Source: Caballeronia sordidicola (GTDB lineage Bacteria; Pseudomonadota; Gammaproteobacteria; Burkholderiales; Burkholderiaceae). From it: DNA of 64,000 bases. The DNA is taken from positions 62,001 through 126,000 of the forward strand of contig NZ_FCOC02000006.1 of assembly GCF_001544455.2 (NCBI RefSeq), given 5' to 3'. Under the pieces are notes generated by a model. The model was not told the DNA's origin and did no database searches. It worked only from the letters and a program-made list of their open reading frames with translations. Positions 44,311-52,757 of the stretch are shown piece after piece. Positions within the stretch are counted from its first letter, which is position 1; each line of letters opens with the position of its first letter. The translations under genes were made by a program, and so were the position numbers.

Positions 44311-45243
44311 ATGACCGACACTCAAACGCAAGGCCCGGCGCGGGACTTTATTGGCTACGGCGCAAGGCCGCCGTTCGTGACCTGGCCGAACGGCGCCAAA
44401 GTCGCGATCAATCTCGTGCTGGTGTACGAAGAGGGTTCCGAATATTCATGGCTGGAGGACGGCCGCAACGACAACTGGGGTGAGTACAACCTCAGCGCGA
44501 GCCCGAACCTGAGAGATCTTGGCACGGAGACGCACTTCGAATACGGCAGCCGCGCCGGCGTGTGGCGGCTTGCCAGATTGTTCGACCGTTACCGGATTTC
44601 CGTCACCGTGTCCGCCTGTGCGGTCGCGCTGCACTGCAATCCCGAAGTCGCGGCGTGGATGAAAGACCGCGGGCACGATCTTCTCGGTCACGGTTTGCGC
44701 TGGACCGACTATCCCGGCATGAGCCGCGAAGAAGAAGGGCGGCAATTGCGCGAGGCAATCGACCTTTATCGTGAAGTACTCGGTGTGCATCCGCCGGGCT
44801 GGAACTGCCGGTCGTTTCCTAGCGTGAATACGCGTGACCTGATTATTGAATCGGGCGGCTTTCTGTACTACTCCGACCCGTGCAACGACGATATTCCGTA
44901 TTTCGTCAAACATGATGGTGGCGAGTTGCTGGTCGTCCCGTATTCGAAGACGCTGAACGACAGCCGTTATCTGATGGCGCCGGGCTATGGCAATCCGCGC
45001 GATTTTGCGGAGGACTGCCGCTGCGCGATCGATTATCTGATCGACGAAGCCGGTGAAGCCGGCGGCAAGATGCTGACCATCGCGGTGCATGCGCGCTGGA
45101 GCGGGCAGCCCAATCGCGCGTCGGGCGTGAAAGAGGTGATCGAACACGTCGCGCGTTCGCGCGGACAAGCCGTCTTCATGCGTCGCGAGGACATCGCGCG
45201 CCACTGGCTTGCCAACCACGCGCTATTTCGCAAGGGAGCCTGA
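44311..45243 (+). CDS. Polysaccharide deacetylase family protein (PuuE/allantoinase-like)
   Basis: A 310-residue NodB-fold hydrolase. It begins with GYGARPPFVTWPNGAKVAIN and LVLVYEEGSEYSW, as PuuE does. VSACAVALHCNPEVAAWMKD followed by HDLLGHGLRW has the metal-histidine region, with RSFPSVNTRDLIIE and LVVPYSKTLND further on. PuuE opens allantoin, a hydantoin ring, without the amidohydrolase fold, so this may be a second ring-opening enzyme of the pathway. A decayed relative lies at 27748. It follows the epimerase by 17 bases. Confidence 0.85.
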   Translation: MTDTQTQGPARDFIGYGARPPFVTWPNGAKVAINLVLVYEEGSEYSWLEDGRNDNWGEYNLSASPNLRDLGTETHFEYGSRAGVWRLARLFDRYRISVTVSACAVALHCNPEVAAWMKDRGHDLLGHGLRWTDYPGMSREEEGRQLREAIDLYREVLGVHPPGWNCRSFPSVNTRDLIIESGGFLYYSDPCNDDIPYFVKHDGGELLVVPYSKTLNDSRYLMAPGYGNPRDFAEDCRCAIDYLIDEAGEAGGKMLTIAVHARWSGQPNRASGVKEVIEHVARSRGQAVFMRREDIARHWLANHALFRKGA

Positions 45244-45286
45244 ACGTGACGGTGCCAGCAATGCGGTGGACGTACCGGAGCGCGCA

Positions 45287-46933
45287 ATGAAGGGAGCGCA
45301 AACGGTAGCCGCGATCCTCAAGCAGCAGGGTATGAAACACATTATCGGCTTCCCGAGCAGCGGGTTGTTCGATGCGGCAGCGGAACTCAATATTCCGCCG
45401 GTGATCGCGCGCACGCCGCGCGTCGCCGTCAATATTGCGGAGGGACACGCGCGGACCACGACCACCGACGACCTGACAGTCGTCACCGTTCAATACGGAC
45501 CCGGCGCCGAAGCGGCGTTCGCCGGCGTGGCGCAGGCATGGAACGACCGCGCGCCGGTGCTGTTCTTGCCGACGGGTTATCCGCGAGGGGCGGAGGCGGT
45601 GGCGCCGAACTTCGAAGCGCGCCGTAATTTCGCGCACATCACCAAATGGTGCGAGTCGGTCGTGCGTGCTGAAGACCTGCCGCAACTGCTGCATAGCGCT
45701 ATCTGGCGGGTCCGCAATGGGCCGCCCGCGCCCGTGCTGCTCGAATTTCCCGTGGACCTGCTGGAGCAGGAATGCGGCGCCGGCGCATCCGATCAAGCAC
45801 GTGTGCGCCGCGCGCGGCCGCAAGCCGACGCCACTGAAATCGACGAGATCGTGGAGGCGTTGCTAGGGGCCCGGCATCCCGTGATTCTGGCCGGGCAGGG
45901 CGTGCTCGCCGCCCATGCAACGCAGGAACTCACCGAATTCGCGGAGCTCACGCACATCCCGGTGATGACCACGCCGAACGCAAAGAGTGCGATGTCCGAG
46001 CGTCATCCGCTCGCGCTCGGCACGGCGGGGCGCGCACGTCCGGCCACGGTGGACCGTTTTATCGAACGGGCCGACGTGATTCTCGCGCTTGGCAGCAGTC
46101 TCACGCGGTCGTACTACATCCGGCCGGTGCCGGCGAATAAGCGCGTTTTGCAGATCAGCATCGATCCGGACGATCTCGGCAAGGATTATCCGGTCGCGCT
46201 CGGCGTGGTCGGCGATTGCCGCTCCGTGCTGCGCCAATTGCTGGCGCGTGTTCGCGATGACCCAGCGGCATGGGCCGGACGCACCGGAGTGGGCGGCGAC
46301 CTGACGCGCGAGATTGCATCGTGCCGGCGCACGTTCATGGACGAGTGGATGCCGCTTCTGAATGCAGGCGGCATTCCGATTTCCCCGTACCGGCTGGTGT
46401 GGGAAATCATGGAAGTACTCGAACGCGAAAAAGTCATCGTGACTCACGACGCCGGCAATCCGCGCGACCAGTTCAGTCCGTTTTACGACGTCACCGAGCC
46501 TCGCGGGTATCTAGGATGGGGCAAGACCACGCAACTCGGCAGCAGTCTCGGTTTTGCGATGGGCGCAAAACTGGCGCGGCCGGACGCCACGGTCGCGGCC
46601 GTCATGGGCGAGTCCGCGTTCGGCATGGTCGGCATCGATTTTGAAACGGCGGTGCGCTGCAAGCTGCCAGTCCTCGTCATTGTGTTGCGCAATCACGTAC
46701 TGGGTGGCTACGCCGCCAGCATGCCGGTGGCGACGAAGAAGTATCAGGCCAATCGCGTGTCGGGAGAATATGCACCCATTGCACAAGCGCTCGGAGGCCA
46801 TGGCGAATGCGTCGTCGACCCGCGCGCGTTACGCGACGCGTTGCGGCGCTGCGTCGCGACGGTGAGGGACGGCCGCGCGGCCTTGCTCGAAGTGGTGACG
46901 CATGAAGAAAGTCGATTGGCGGGGCTCTGCTGA
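45287..46933 (+). CDS. ThDP-dependent enzyme, acetolactate-synthase-like, divergent active site
   Basis: A 548-residue protein with the three domains of the POX/ALS superfamily: N-terminal Pyr domain, central domain (VILAGQGVLAAHATQELTEF) and C-terminal PP domain (GWGKTTQLGSSLGFAMGAKL). Two hallmarks are altered. The helix that normally carries the cofactor-activating Glu reads RTPRVAVNIAEGHAR (42-56), with Pro44 at that place. The GDG metal motif reads GES (441-443), although Asn469 of the motif is kept. ATG 45287 has GGAG upstream. It may be a decarboxylase, carboligase or C-C hydrolase of the ring-opened intermediate; glyoxylate carboligase is a precedent for a missing Glu. Confidence 0.82.
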   Translation: MKGAQTVAAILKQQGMKHIIGFPSSGLFDAAAELNIPPVIARTPRVAVNIAEGHARTTTTDDLTVVTVQYGPGAEAAFAGVAQAWNDRAPVLFLPTGYPRGAEAVAPNFEARRNFAHITKWCESVVRAEDLPQLLHSAIWRVRNGPPAPVLLEFPVDLLEQECGAGASDQARVRRARPQADATEIDEIVEALLGARHPVILAGQGVLAAHATQELTEFAELTHIPVMTTPNAKSAMSERHPLALGTAGRARPATVDRFIERADVILALGSSLTRSYYIRPVPANKRVLQISIDPDDLGKDYPVALGVVGDCRSVLRQLLARVRDDPAAWAGRTGVGGDLTREIASCRRTFMDEWMPLLNAGGIPISPYRLVWEIMEVLEREKVIVTHDAGNPRDQFSPFYDVTEPRGYLGWGKTTQLGSSLGFAMGAKLARPDATVAAVMGESAFGMVGIDFETAVRCKLPVLVIVLRNHVLGGYAASMPVATKKYQANRVSGEYAPIAQALGGHGECVVDPRALRDALRRCVATVRDGRAALLEVVTHEESRLAGLC

Positions 46934-46969
46934 TGAACCGCCTGTTGGAGAATCATTGGGAGAACCAAC

Positions 46970-48307
46970 GTGTTTGATCTGGTGTTGCGCGGTGCGGCCA
47001 TTGTCGAGTCGAGCGGAACGGTGTGCGCCGATCTGTGCGTGACCGACGGCCGCGTGGCCGCGCTGCTCGATCCGGAAACGCCGGCGGCCGCGAAGGCCGT
47101 GCGCCGGGTAGATGGCTGCTACCTGCTTCCAGGTCTGGTCGACGCGCACGTGCATCTGCGCGATCCCGGCTTGACGCACAAGGAAGATTTCGAGTCAGGC
47201 ACGCGGGCGGCGGCGGCGGGTGGCGTCACGACGCTGCTGGACATGCCAACGGACGATCCCTGGACCGACAGCGTCGGCACATTCGTCGACAAGCAACGCC
47301 TTGCACACGGGCGATTGCACGTCGATGTCGGCTTGCAGGTCGCGTTGCGCCGCGACGCAAGCGACCTGCAGGCGATCCGCGCGCTGGGTCCGGTGTCGTT
47401 TGAAATCTTCACGGCCGACGTTCCCGCTGCTTATCTGCATGACACGCAGGCGTTGTTGATGCGCGCGCTCGAGTTGGTGAAGCCGCTGGACACGCTGGCT
47501 TGCGTGTCGCCCGGCGACCAGTCGATATTGAACTCCGTGGCGAAAGGCGGAATCGATGCGTTTCTCGCAAGCCGGCCTCCGCTTGCGGAAGCGACCGGTA
47601 TCGCGAAGATCATCCTGGCCGCTGCTGAAGCGCGGACGCCCGTTCACGTGAGGCAGACCAATTCGGCGCTCGGCATTGCAACGTACCGGCGCATGCGTGG
47701 GCTTGCGGATGTCAGTATCGAAACGACTCCTCAATGCCTGCTGTTCACAGCAGGCGACTACGCAACGCAAGGCGCCGACCTGAAGGCGTCGCCACCGGCG
47801 CGCGCCCCGGAAGATCGCGACGCGCTGCTGGCCGCATTGCGCGACGGGATGATTGATATGGTGGCAACCGATCACGCGCCGCATACGCGTGCGGAAAAGG
47901 CCGCGGTCTACGAGAGCTTCGCGGACATTCCCGGCGGCATGCCTGGTGTGCAGACGCTGCTCGCCACCATGCTGCATTTCGTCGCGAGCGGCGACATCGA
48001 TCTGCCCGCGCTCGTTCGCATGTGCTCGACCAATCCCGCGCGGCGTTTCGGCATTGGCAACCGGAAGGGTTCGCTCGCACGCGGGCACGACGCGGACATT
48101 CTGGTGCTCGACCCGCGGCTCGACACGCATATCGCCCACGCGGATCAGTTGTCGCGTGCCGGCTACACCCCATTCGATGGAATGCGCGTGCCCGGCCGGC
48201 TGACGGCTGTGTATCTGCGCGGCATGTTGATGCATGAACATGGGCGGACCGCGGCAATGGAGCCGGCAGGCAAGGTTATAGGAGCGTCGAAACATGGGCT
48301 TGCTTGA
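46970..48307 (+). CDS. Dihydroorotase/allantoinase-like amidohydrolase with missing metal ligands
   Basis: A 445-residue amidohydrolase starting at GTG 46970 behind GGGAGAA. H60 and H62 (DAHVHLRDPG) and D301 (VATDHAPHT) are present, and SPPARAPEDRDALLAALRDG is typical of dihydroorotase/AllB. However, the carboxylated Lys position reads FEIF (Glu145), the HAE histidine region reads LACVSPGD, and the HxxH region reads VHVRQTNS, keeping one His (226). So a binuclear centre cannot form in the usual way. It may be mononuclear, structural (like the inactive PyrC-prime of Pseudomonas) or act on a different ring. Its stop overlaps the next gene by 14 bases. Confidence 0.82.
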   Translation: MFDLVLRGAAIVESSGTVCADLCVTDGRVAALLDPETPAAAKAVRRVDGCYLLPGLVDAHVHLRDPGLTHKEDFESGTRAAAAGGVTTLLDMPTDDPWTDSVGTFVDKQRLAHGRLHVDVGLQVALRRDASDLQAIRALGPVSFEIFTADVPAAYLHDTQALLMRALELVKPLDTLACVSPGDQSILNSVAKGGIDAFLASRPPLAEATGIAKIILAAAEARTPVHVRQTNSALGIATYRRMRGLADVSIETTPQCLLFTAGDYATQGADLKASPPARAPEDRDALLAALRDGMIDMVATDHAPHTRAEKAAVYESFADIPGGMPGVQTLLATMLHFVASGDIDLPALVRMCSTNPARRFGIGNRKGSLARGHDADILVLDPRLDTHIAHADQLSRAGYTPFDGMRVPGRLTAVYLRGMLMHEHGRTAAMEPAGKVIGASKHGLA

Positions 48308-49067
48308 AAACAAGGTGGCGGTCGTGACGGGCGCGAGTTCCGGGCTCGGCCGTGCAATCGCCATCCGTTACGCCGCAGAGGGCGCGCGCGTGGTGCTCGC
48401 CGACGTGCGAGACGCGCCGATAGAAGGCGGCGAGGCAACGCAGGCCGCCATAGAGCGCGCGGGCGGAATTGCGATCAGCGTGCCCACCGACGTGTCGCGC
48501 TGGGACGAGGTCGACCGGCTTGTCGCCATCGCGGTGGAGCGTTATGACCGTCTCGACGTGATGGTCAACAACGCCGCGATCTATACCAGCACGAACCTCG
48601 TCGAGACCAGCCAGACGCAATGGGAACAGGTCGTACAGGTGAATCTGACGGGCATGTTCAACGGTTGCAAGCGAGCGGTTCAGCAGATGCTCACACAGGA
48701 GCCCGCCGACGAAGTGCGTGGACGTATCGTCAATATATCGTCGCAGCACGGCATGGTGGCCTCACCCGGCGACTTCCCCTACGGCGTCACCAAAGGCGGG
48801 ACGGTGCAGTTGACACGGCAGGTCGCCGTCGATCATGCGCGCGACCTGATTGTCTGCAATGCCGTTGCGCCGGGAAAGATCGTGACTGGCAAGCCCGGCG
48901 CGGCCAACGATCCGCGTGCGCTGGAATATTCGCATCAACGCACCCCCTGGCCCCGTCTGGGGCGTCCGGAAGACGTTGCCGGCGCCGCGTTGTTTCTTGC
49001 CAGTCCGCTCGCGAGTTTTGTCACCGGCATCAATCTGATGGTCGATGGTGGCTGGATGGCGGGCTAG
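48294..49067 (+). CDS. SDR-family oxidoreductase (last gene of the hydantoinase operon)
   Basis: A 257-residue classical SDR with VTGASSGLGRAI at about 9-20, VLADVRDAP (Asp, NAD preference), MVNNAAIYTS, and Ser...YGVTK. The start ATG overlaps the preceding amidohydrolase by 14 bases, showing it belongs to the same message. The C-terminus LMVDGGWMAG is standard. It is one of two SDRs in this operon, so the pathway probably includes at least two alcohol oxidation or ketone reduction steps. Confidence 0.88.
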   Translation: MGLLENKVAVVTGASSGLGRAIAIRYAAEGARVVLADVRDAPIEGGEATQAAIERAGGIAISVPTDVSRWDEVDRLVAIAVERYDRLDVMVNNAAIYTSTNLVETSQTQWEQVVQVNLTGMFNGCKRAVQQMLTQEPADEVRGRIVNISSQHGMVASPGDFPYGVTKGGTVQLTRQVAVDHARDLIVCNAVAPGKIVTGKPGAANDPRALEYSHQRTPWPRLGRPEDVAGAALFLASPLASFVTGINLMVDGGWMAG

Positions 49068-49101
49068 GCAGCCGGTTTATCTGTTTAGGGGGTAGCAGGA
49101 C

Positions 49102-50091
49102 ATGAACCAACTCTCCGCCATGCGCATGTTCGCGAAGGTCGCCGAGACGCTTAGCTTCACCATTGCTGCAAAGGAATTGCGGGTTTCGGTCGCCATGGTG
49201 ACTCGCAGTGTGGCAACGTTGGAAAGCTATCTCAATCTGCGACTGTTGAACCGCACAACCCGGAGTGTGTCGCTCACCGAGGCGGGGCACGAATACTGGC
49301 AGGGCTGCCGCGAGGTATTGCGCAACCTCGATACGCTCGAGGCCAACGTCTGTTCGGCAGCACGCGAGGCGGGAGGCTCATTGAAGGTGGCGGCGCACGA
49401 ATCGTTCGCTGCTGCCGAGTTGAGCGACCTGATCAGCAAGTTCCGTGAGAACGAGCCGCGCGTGGATTTCGAACTCACCGTTTTTGCGTCGACGCAGGAT
49501 CTCACGGTCGGCAGTTACGACGCGTGTTTCGTCGCCGAACGGCGGTTGCGCAATTCGTCTCTGGTATGCCGTCCGCTCATCAGGCTGCGGGACACGATCG
49601 TGGCGTCGCCTGCCTATCTCGCCCAGAGAGAGGCGCCGGTCCAACCCGCGGATCTCGCCAGGCATGACGTACTCACGACCTCCGATCCGTGTGTGCGATC
49701 GTGGGAGTTCGGCGATGCATACGGCGCCCAGCGCGTACTCTTGCGGCCGGTTCTCAGTTCGTCAAACCTGCTGACGTTGATCCGGGCGGCAAAAGCCGGA
49801 TTGGGTATCGCTCGCTTGCCGACGTCGCTGGTCGCCGCCGAGATTCAGGAAGGTTCGCTGATACCGCTTCTTGAAGACTTCGAACTTGAGAGCGGCGTGC
49901 GCACGCTTTGGATGCTCTATTCTGGGCACCGTTACATGACGCCGCGCGTGCGGCGTTTTATCGATTTTTCAGTGGCGCATTACCGGCGAGACACACCGCG
50001 TCTCGAGCGCTTGCTGCTCAATCCAGACGTGCAGTCCGACCGTGCCGACACGATGACTGGCCGCCGTTTTTACGGATGCAATCCGCACTGA
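49102..50091 (+). CDS. LysR-family regulator
   Basis: A 329-residue LysR regulator. The HTH is MRMFAKVAETLSFTIAAKEL with VSVAMVTRSVATLESYLNLR (about 5-60) and RLLNRTTRSVSLTEAG, the CrgA/DsdC-like subgroup common in Burkholderiaceae. The ribosome site is GGGGG/AGGA before ATG 49102. It is co-directional with the operon that ends 34 bases earlier and with the SDR that follows, so it could regulate either one. Confidence 0.88.
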   Translation: MNQLSAMRMFAKVAETLSFTIAAKELRVSVAMVTRSVATLESYLNLRLLNRTTRSVSLTEAGHEYWQGCREVLRNLDTLEANVCSAAREAGGSLKVAAHESFAAAELSDLISKFRENEPRVDFELTVFASTQDLTVGSYDACFVAERRLRNSSLVCRPLIRLRDTIVASPAYLAQREAPVQPADLARHDVLTTSDPCVRSWEFGDAYGAQRVLLRPVLSSSNLLTLIRAAKAGLGIARLPTSLVAAEIQEGSLIPLLEDFELESGVRTLWMLYSGHRYMTPRVRRFIDFSVAHYRRDTPRLERLLLNPDVQSDRADTMTGRRFYGCNPH

Positions 50092-50180
50092 CGAGCCGCG
50101 CCGGTTCAGATTCACATCATCGGCCTGCGGGCTGCTTTTCAACCTAACCCGGCACGGTTGCCGAACACAACGGATAGAAC

Positions 50181-50966
50181 ATGAATCTAGGAATCAGGAA
50201 CAAGATTGCGCTGGTAACCGGCGCGGGCGGGGGCCTGGGCAGCGCTATTGCGCTGGCTCTGGCCCACGAAGGCGCGAACGTCGTGGTGGCGGACATCAAT
50301 CCGGCCGCACTTGAAGCGGTTGCCAAAGCCGTGCGCGAGGCCGGCGTGCAGGTCTTGCCGCTGGAATGGGATCTCGGTGATCTGTCCGTCATTGACGCGC
50401 GTGTCAGTGCAATCGAGCAACGCTTCGGCACGGTCGACATTCTTATCAACAACACGGGCGGCCCGCCGCCAACGCCCGCGTCCGGTCAGCCTGCGGATCT
50501 ATGGGAACGCCACTTCCGGTCGATGGTGCTTTCCGTCATTGGCATGACGGATCGTGTGCTGCCCGGCATGAAGGCGAAACAATGGGGGCGCGTGGTGACG
50601 AGTGCGTCGTCGGGCGTTGTGGCGCCGATTGCCGGCCTGGCCGTTTCGAACGCATTGCGCATGTCGCTGGTCGGCTGGTCGAAGACGCTTGCCCGCGAAG
50701 TCGGCCGTGACGGCATCACGGCGAATCTCGTGGTGCCGGGCCGCATTGGCACCGACCGCATTCGTTTTCTCGACGAGGCAAAAGCGATGCGTGAAGGACG
50801 TACCGTCGAAGAAGTCTCCGCGGAAAGCACGGGCTCGATTCCGCTTGGACGCTATGGTCGTCCTGAAGAGTACGCGCAGGCAGTTGCATTTCTTGCCAGC
50901 GAGGCGGCGTCTTACGTGACCGGTTCGATCATGCGGGTGGACGGCGGGCTTATTGCCAGCGTGTAA
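50181..50966 (+). CDS. Atypical SDR-family protein
   Basis: A 261-residue SDR fold protein: VTGAGGGLGSAIALAL, VVADINPAA, INNTGGPPPTPASG and the end SIMRVDGGLIASV. In the catalytic region, where Tyr-x3-Lys is expected after VVTSASSGVVAPI, the sequence reads AGLAVSNALRMSLVGWSK; no Tyr-x3-Lys pair is present at the right distance. Related atypical SDRs with SNALR in this place exist, so it may catalyse a different reaction or act without classical proton relay. It follows the LysR gene by 89 bases. Confidence 0.82.
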   Translation: MNLGIRNKIALVTGAGGGLGSAIALALAHEGANVVVADINPAALEAVAKAVREAGVQVLPLEWDLGDLSVIDARVSAIEQRFGTVDILINNTGGPPPTPASGQPADLWERHFRSMVLSVIGMTDRVLPGMKAKQWGRVVTSASSGVVAPIAGLAVSNALRMSLVGWSKTLAREVGRDGITANLVVPGRIGTDRIRFLDEAKAMREGRTVEEVSAESTGSIPLGRYGRPEEYAQAVAFLASEAASYVTGSIMRVDGGLIASV

Positions 50967-50973
50967 GGCCTGA

Positions 50974-50995
50974 CACCGCGGAGAGATTCGCGGTG
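50974..50995 (+). terminator. Hairpin after the SDR gene
   Basis: CACCGCG (50974-50980) and CGCGGTG (50989-50995) form a perfect seven-pair stem with an eight-base loop, eight bases past the SDR stop. No T-run follows, so it may be a weak or Rho-assisted terminator, or an mRNA 3' end stabiliser. Confidence 0.45.
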
Positions 50996-51208
50996 CGTCG
51001 AGTTTAGTTAGCATTACAGATTGCTTGAAAAAATCTGGAACGTTGTTTAAAAGCAGGACTGTGGATCATGGGCAACGAATTTCCGTCAATACTGTATTTC
51101 ACTGGGACATTATTTCCTCCAACTTAGTCTTGCGTTGTCTTCGAATTTTTCGGAGCACAAGAGGAGGCCGGAAAGCCAAGTCAATCTTTTTACAGGGGCA
51201 GTCAAACA

Positions 51209-52372
51209 ATGAAACAAAAGACACAGAACATGCTTCTCGCGCTGGCGGTCACAGGTGTTGTCGCCGTGCCCATGCACGCGTCGGCGCAAAGCAGCGTGAC
51301 GCTCTATGGTGCTATCGACGAAGGGTTGCAATACACGAGTAACGTCAAGGGGAAAAGCAATGTTGAAACCACGTCTGGCCAGGATTCCGGCGACCGGTGG
51401 GGCCTCAAGGGAACCGAGGATCTGGGCGGCGGGCTGAAGGCCCTGTTCCAGATCGAAAACGGCTTCAACCTGAATACCGGCGCTCTCGGCAACGGTGGCC
51501 GGGTTTTTGGCCGCCAGGCATATGTGGGCGTTCAGTCGGACAGGATTGGCACGGTCACGTTGGGCCGCCAGTACGATCCGCTGGTCGACCTTCTCGGTCC
51601 GCTCACCGCCAATGGCAACTGGGCCGGCAGCTTGCTTTCGCACGTCTACGACAACGACAATACCGACAACTCGATCCGGGTGAGCAACTCGGTGAAATTC
51701 GTTAGCAACAAATACGCGGGCTTCACGTTCGAAGGCATGTATGCGTTCAGCAACGCGGCCGGCGGTTTTGCGGATAACCGTCTTTATGGGCTGGCCGGGC
51801 AGTATGCGAACGGTCCCGTCACGATTGCGGGCGCTTATCTCCAAGTCAACGGAAACGCAACGACGAATGCCGGTGGCGCGGTTTCTTCCGCCGACACCGA
51901 CTTCAGCGCCACGCGCAATCAGATCTTCGGCGGCGGCATCAACTATGCACTGACGTCGGCGGCCACGGTCGGATTCATTTACACGCACACGAATCTGACT
52001 AACGTGACCGGGAGCGAGTACTTCGGCAATCTCGCGAACGCGGCCAACTCGCTGAGATTCAACAACTTCGAGGTCAATGCCAGGTATCAGTTTACGCCGG
52101 TGTTTTATGCAGGCCTGATGTACACCTACACATTGGCCCACTATGACAGCAACGCTGGTCAGGCCCGGCCGCACTGGGGTAATGTCGGCGGGATGATCGA
52201 CTACAACCTGACCAAGCGCACGGACGTGTACATGCAGGTTGCGTACCAGCGTGCGTCGCATACGGACGGTGTTGCCGCGCCTCTAGGGCAGGCAGTGCTG
52301 GTCGGCACGGATACGCCTTCGTCGGGTCTCAATCAAACTGCGGTGCTGGTGTCGTTCCGGCATCTCTTCTAA
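51209..52372 (+). CDS. Gram-negative trimeric porin
   Basis: A 387-residue outer-membrane porin of the OmpC-like family common in Burkholderiales. It has a signal peptide of 27 residues (KQKTQNMLLALAVTGVVAVP then ASAQS), mature start SVTLYGAIDEGLQYTSN, the DSGDRWGLKGTEDLGGGLKA constriction-loop region, and a final beta-strand ending in Phe (VLVSFRHLF), needed for BAM assembly. It has 16 strands by length. The gap 50996-51208 upstream is AT-richer and should hold the promoter. It probably admits the hydrophilic substrates of the adjacent catabolic operons. Confidence 0.92.
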   Translation: MKQKTQNMLLALAVTGVVAVPMHASAQSSVTLYGAIDEGLQYTSNVKGKSNVETTSGQDSGDRWGLKGTEDLGGGLKALFQIENGFNLNTGALGNGGRVFGRQAYVGVQSDRIGTVTLGRQYDPLVDLLGPLTANGNWAGSLLSHVYDNDNTDNSIRVSNSVKFVSNKYAGFTFEGMYAFSNAAGGFADNRLYGLAGQYANGPVTIAGAYLQVNGNATTNAGGAVSSADTDFSATRNQIFGGGINYALTSAATVGFIYTHTNLTNVTGSEYFGNLANAANSLRFNNFEVNARYQFTPVFYAGLMYTYTLAHYDSNAGQARPHWGNVGGMIDYNLTKRTDVYMQVAYQRASHTDGVAAPLGQAVLVGTDTPSSGLNQTAVLVSFRHLF

Positions 52373-52386
52373 CAGGAATCCGTGCA

Positions 52387-52420
52387 GCGATCCTGGTGCT
52401 AGAGAGAGCGACAGGATCGC
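52387..52420 (+). terminator. Hairpin after the porin gene
   Basis: GCGATCCTG (52387-52395) pairs perfectly with CAGGATCGC (52412-52420), nine pairs with a 16-base loop, starting 15 bases after the porin stop. It lacks a clear T-run, but the position fits a transcript end. Confidence 0.55.
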
Positions 52421-52757
52421 AGTCCTCTCCACTGACTCCGTTACGCAAAACTAAAAGACCATCCGATGGGGAACTCCGCTTTTGACGACGCTTCAGCAAG
52501 CCCGCCTCTGATAGGTTCCGGCCCGGTTCGCTCTCCGAGGCCGCCCCGGTCGGCCCGGCAAAAAGCGGTGCGTCCGATGACAACGGGCCCGTGCCGCCAA
52601 CGTATGAATACACCACACTCATCGGTTTGCTGGCGAGCTACGCGGGTTTAATCGTGGGTAATGGCTTGCTGAGCACGTTGGTTCGGGTCCGGATGGTCAA
52701 TTCGGGTGTTTCCCGGTTGTCTTCCATGCACTACTGGCTTCATCGATCTGATTCCAA
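52421..52757. other. Intergenic remnant region
   Basis: No intact gene. The plus-strand reading at about 52,589-52,729 gives TYEYTTLIGLLASYAGLIVG followed by NGLLSTLVRVRM, which resembles the first helix of an MFS carrier. It has no start codon context and ends without continuation. It is probably a gene fragment left by the event that also truncated the amino-acid transporter on its right. Confidence 0.35.
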
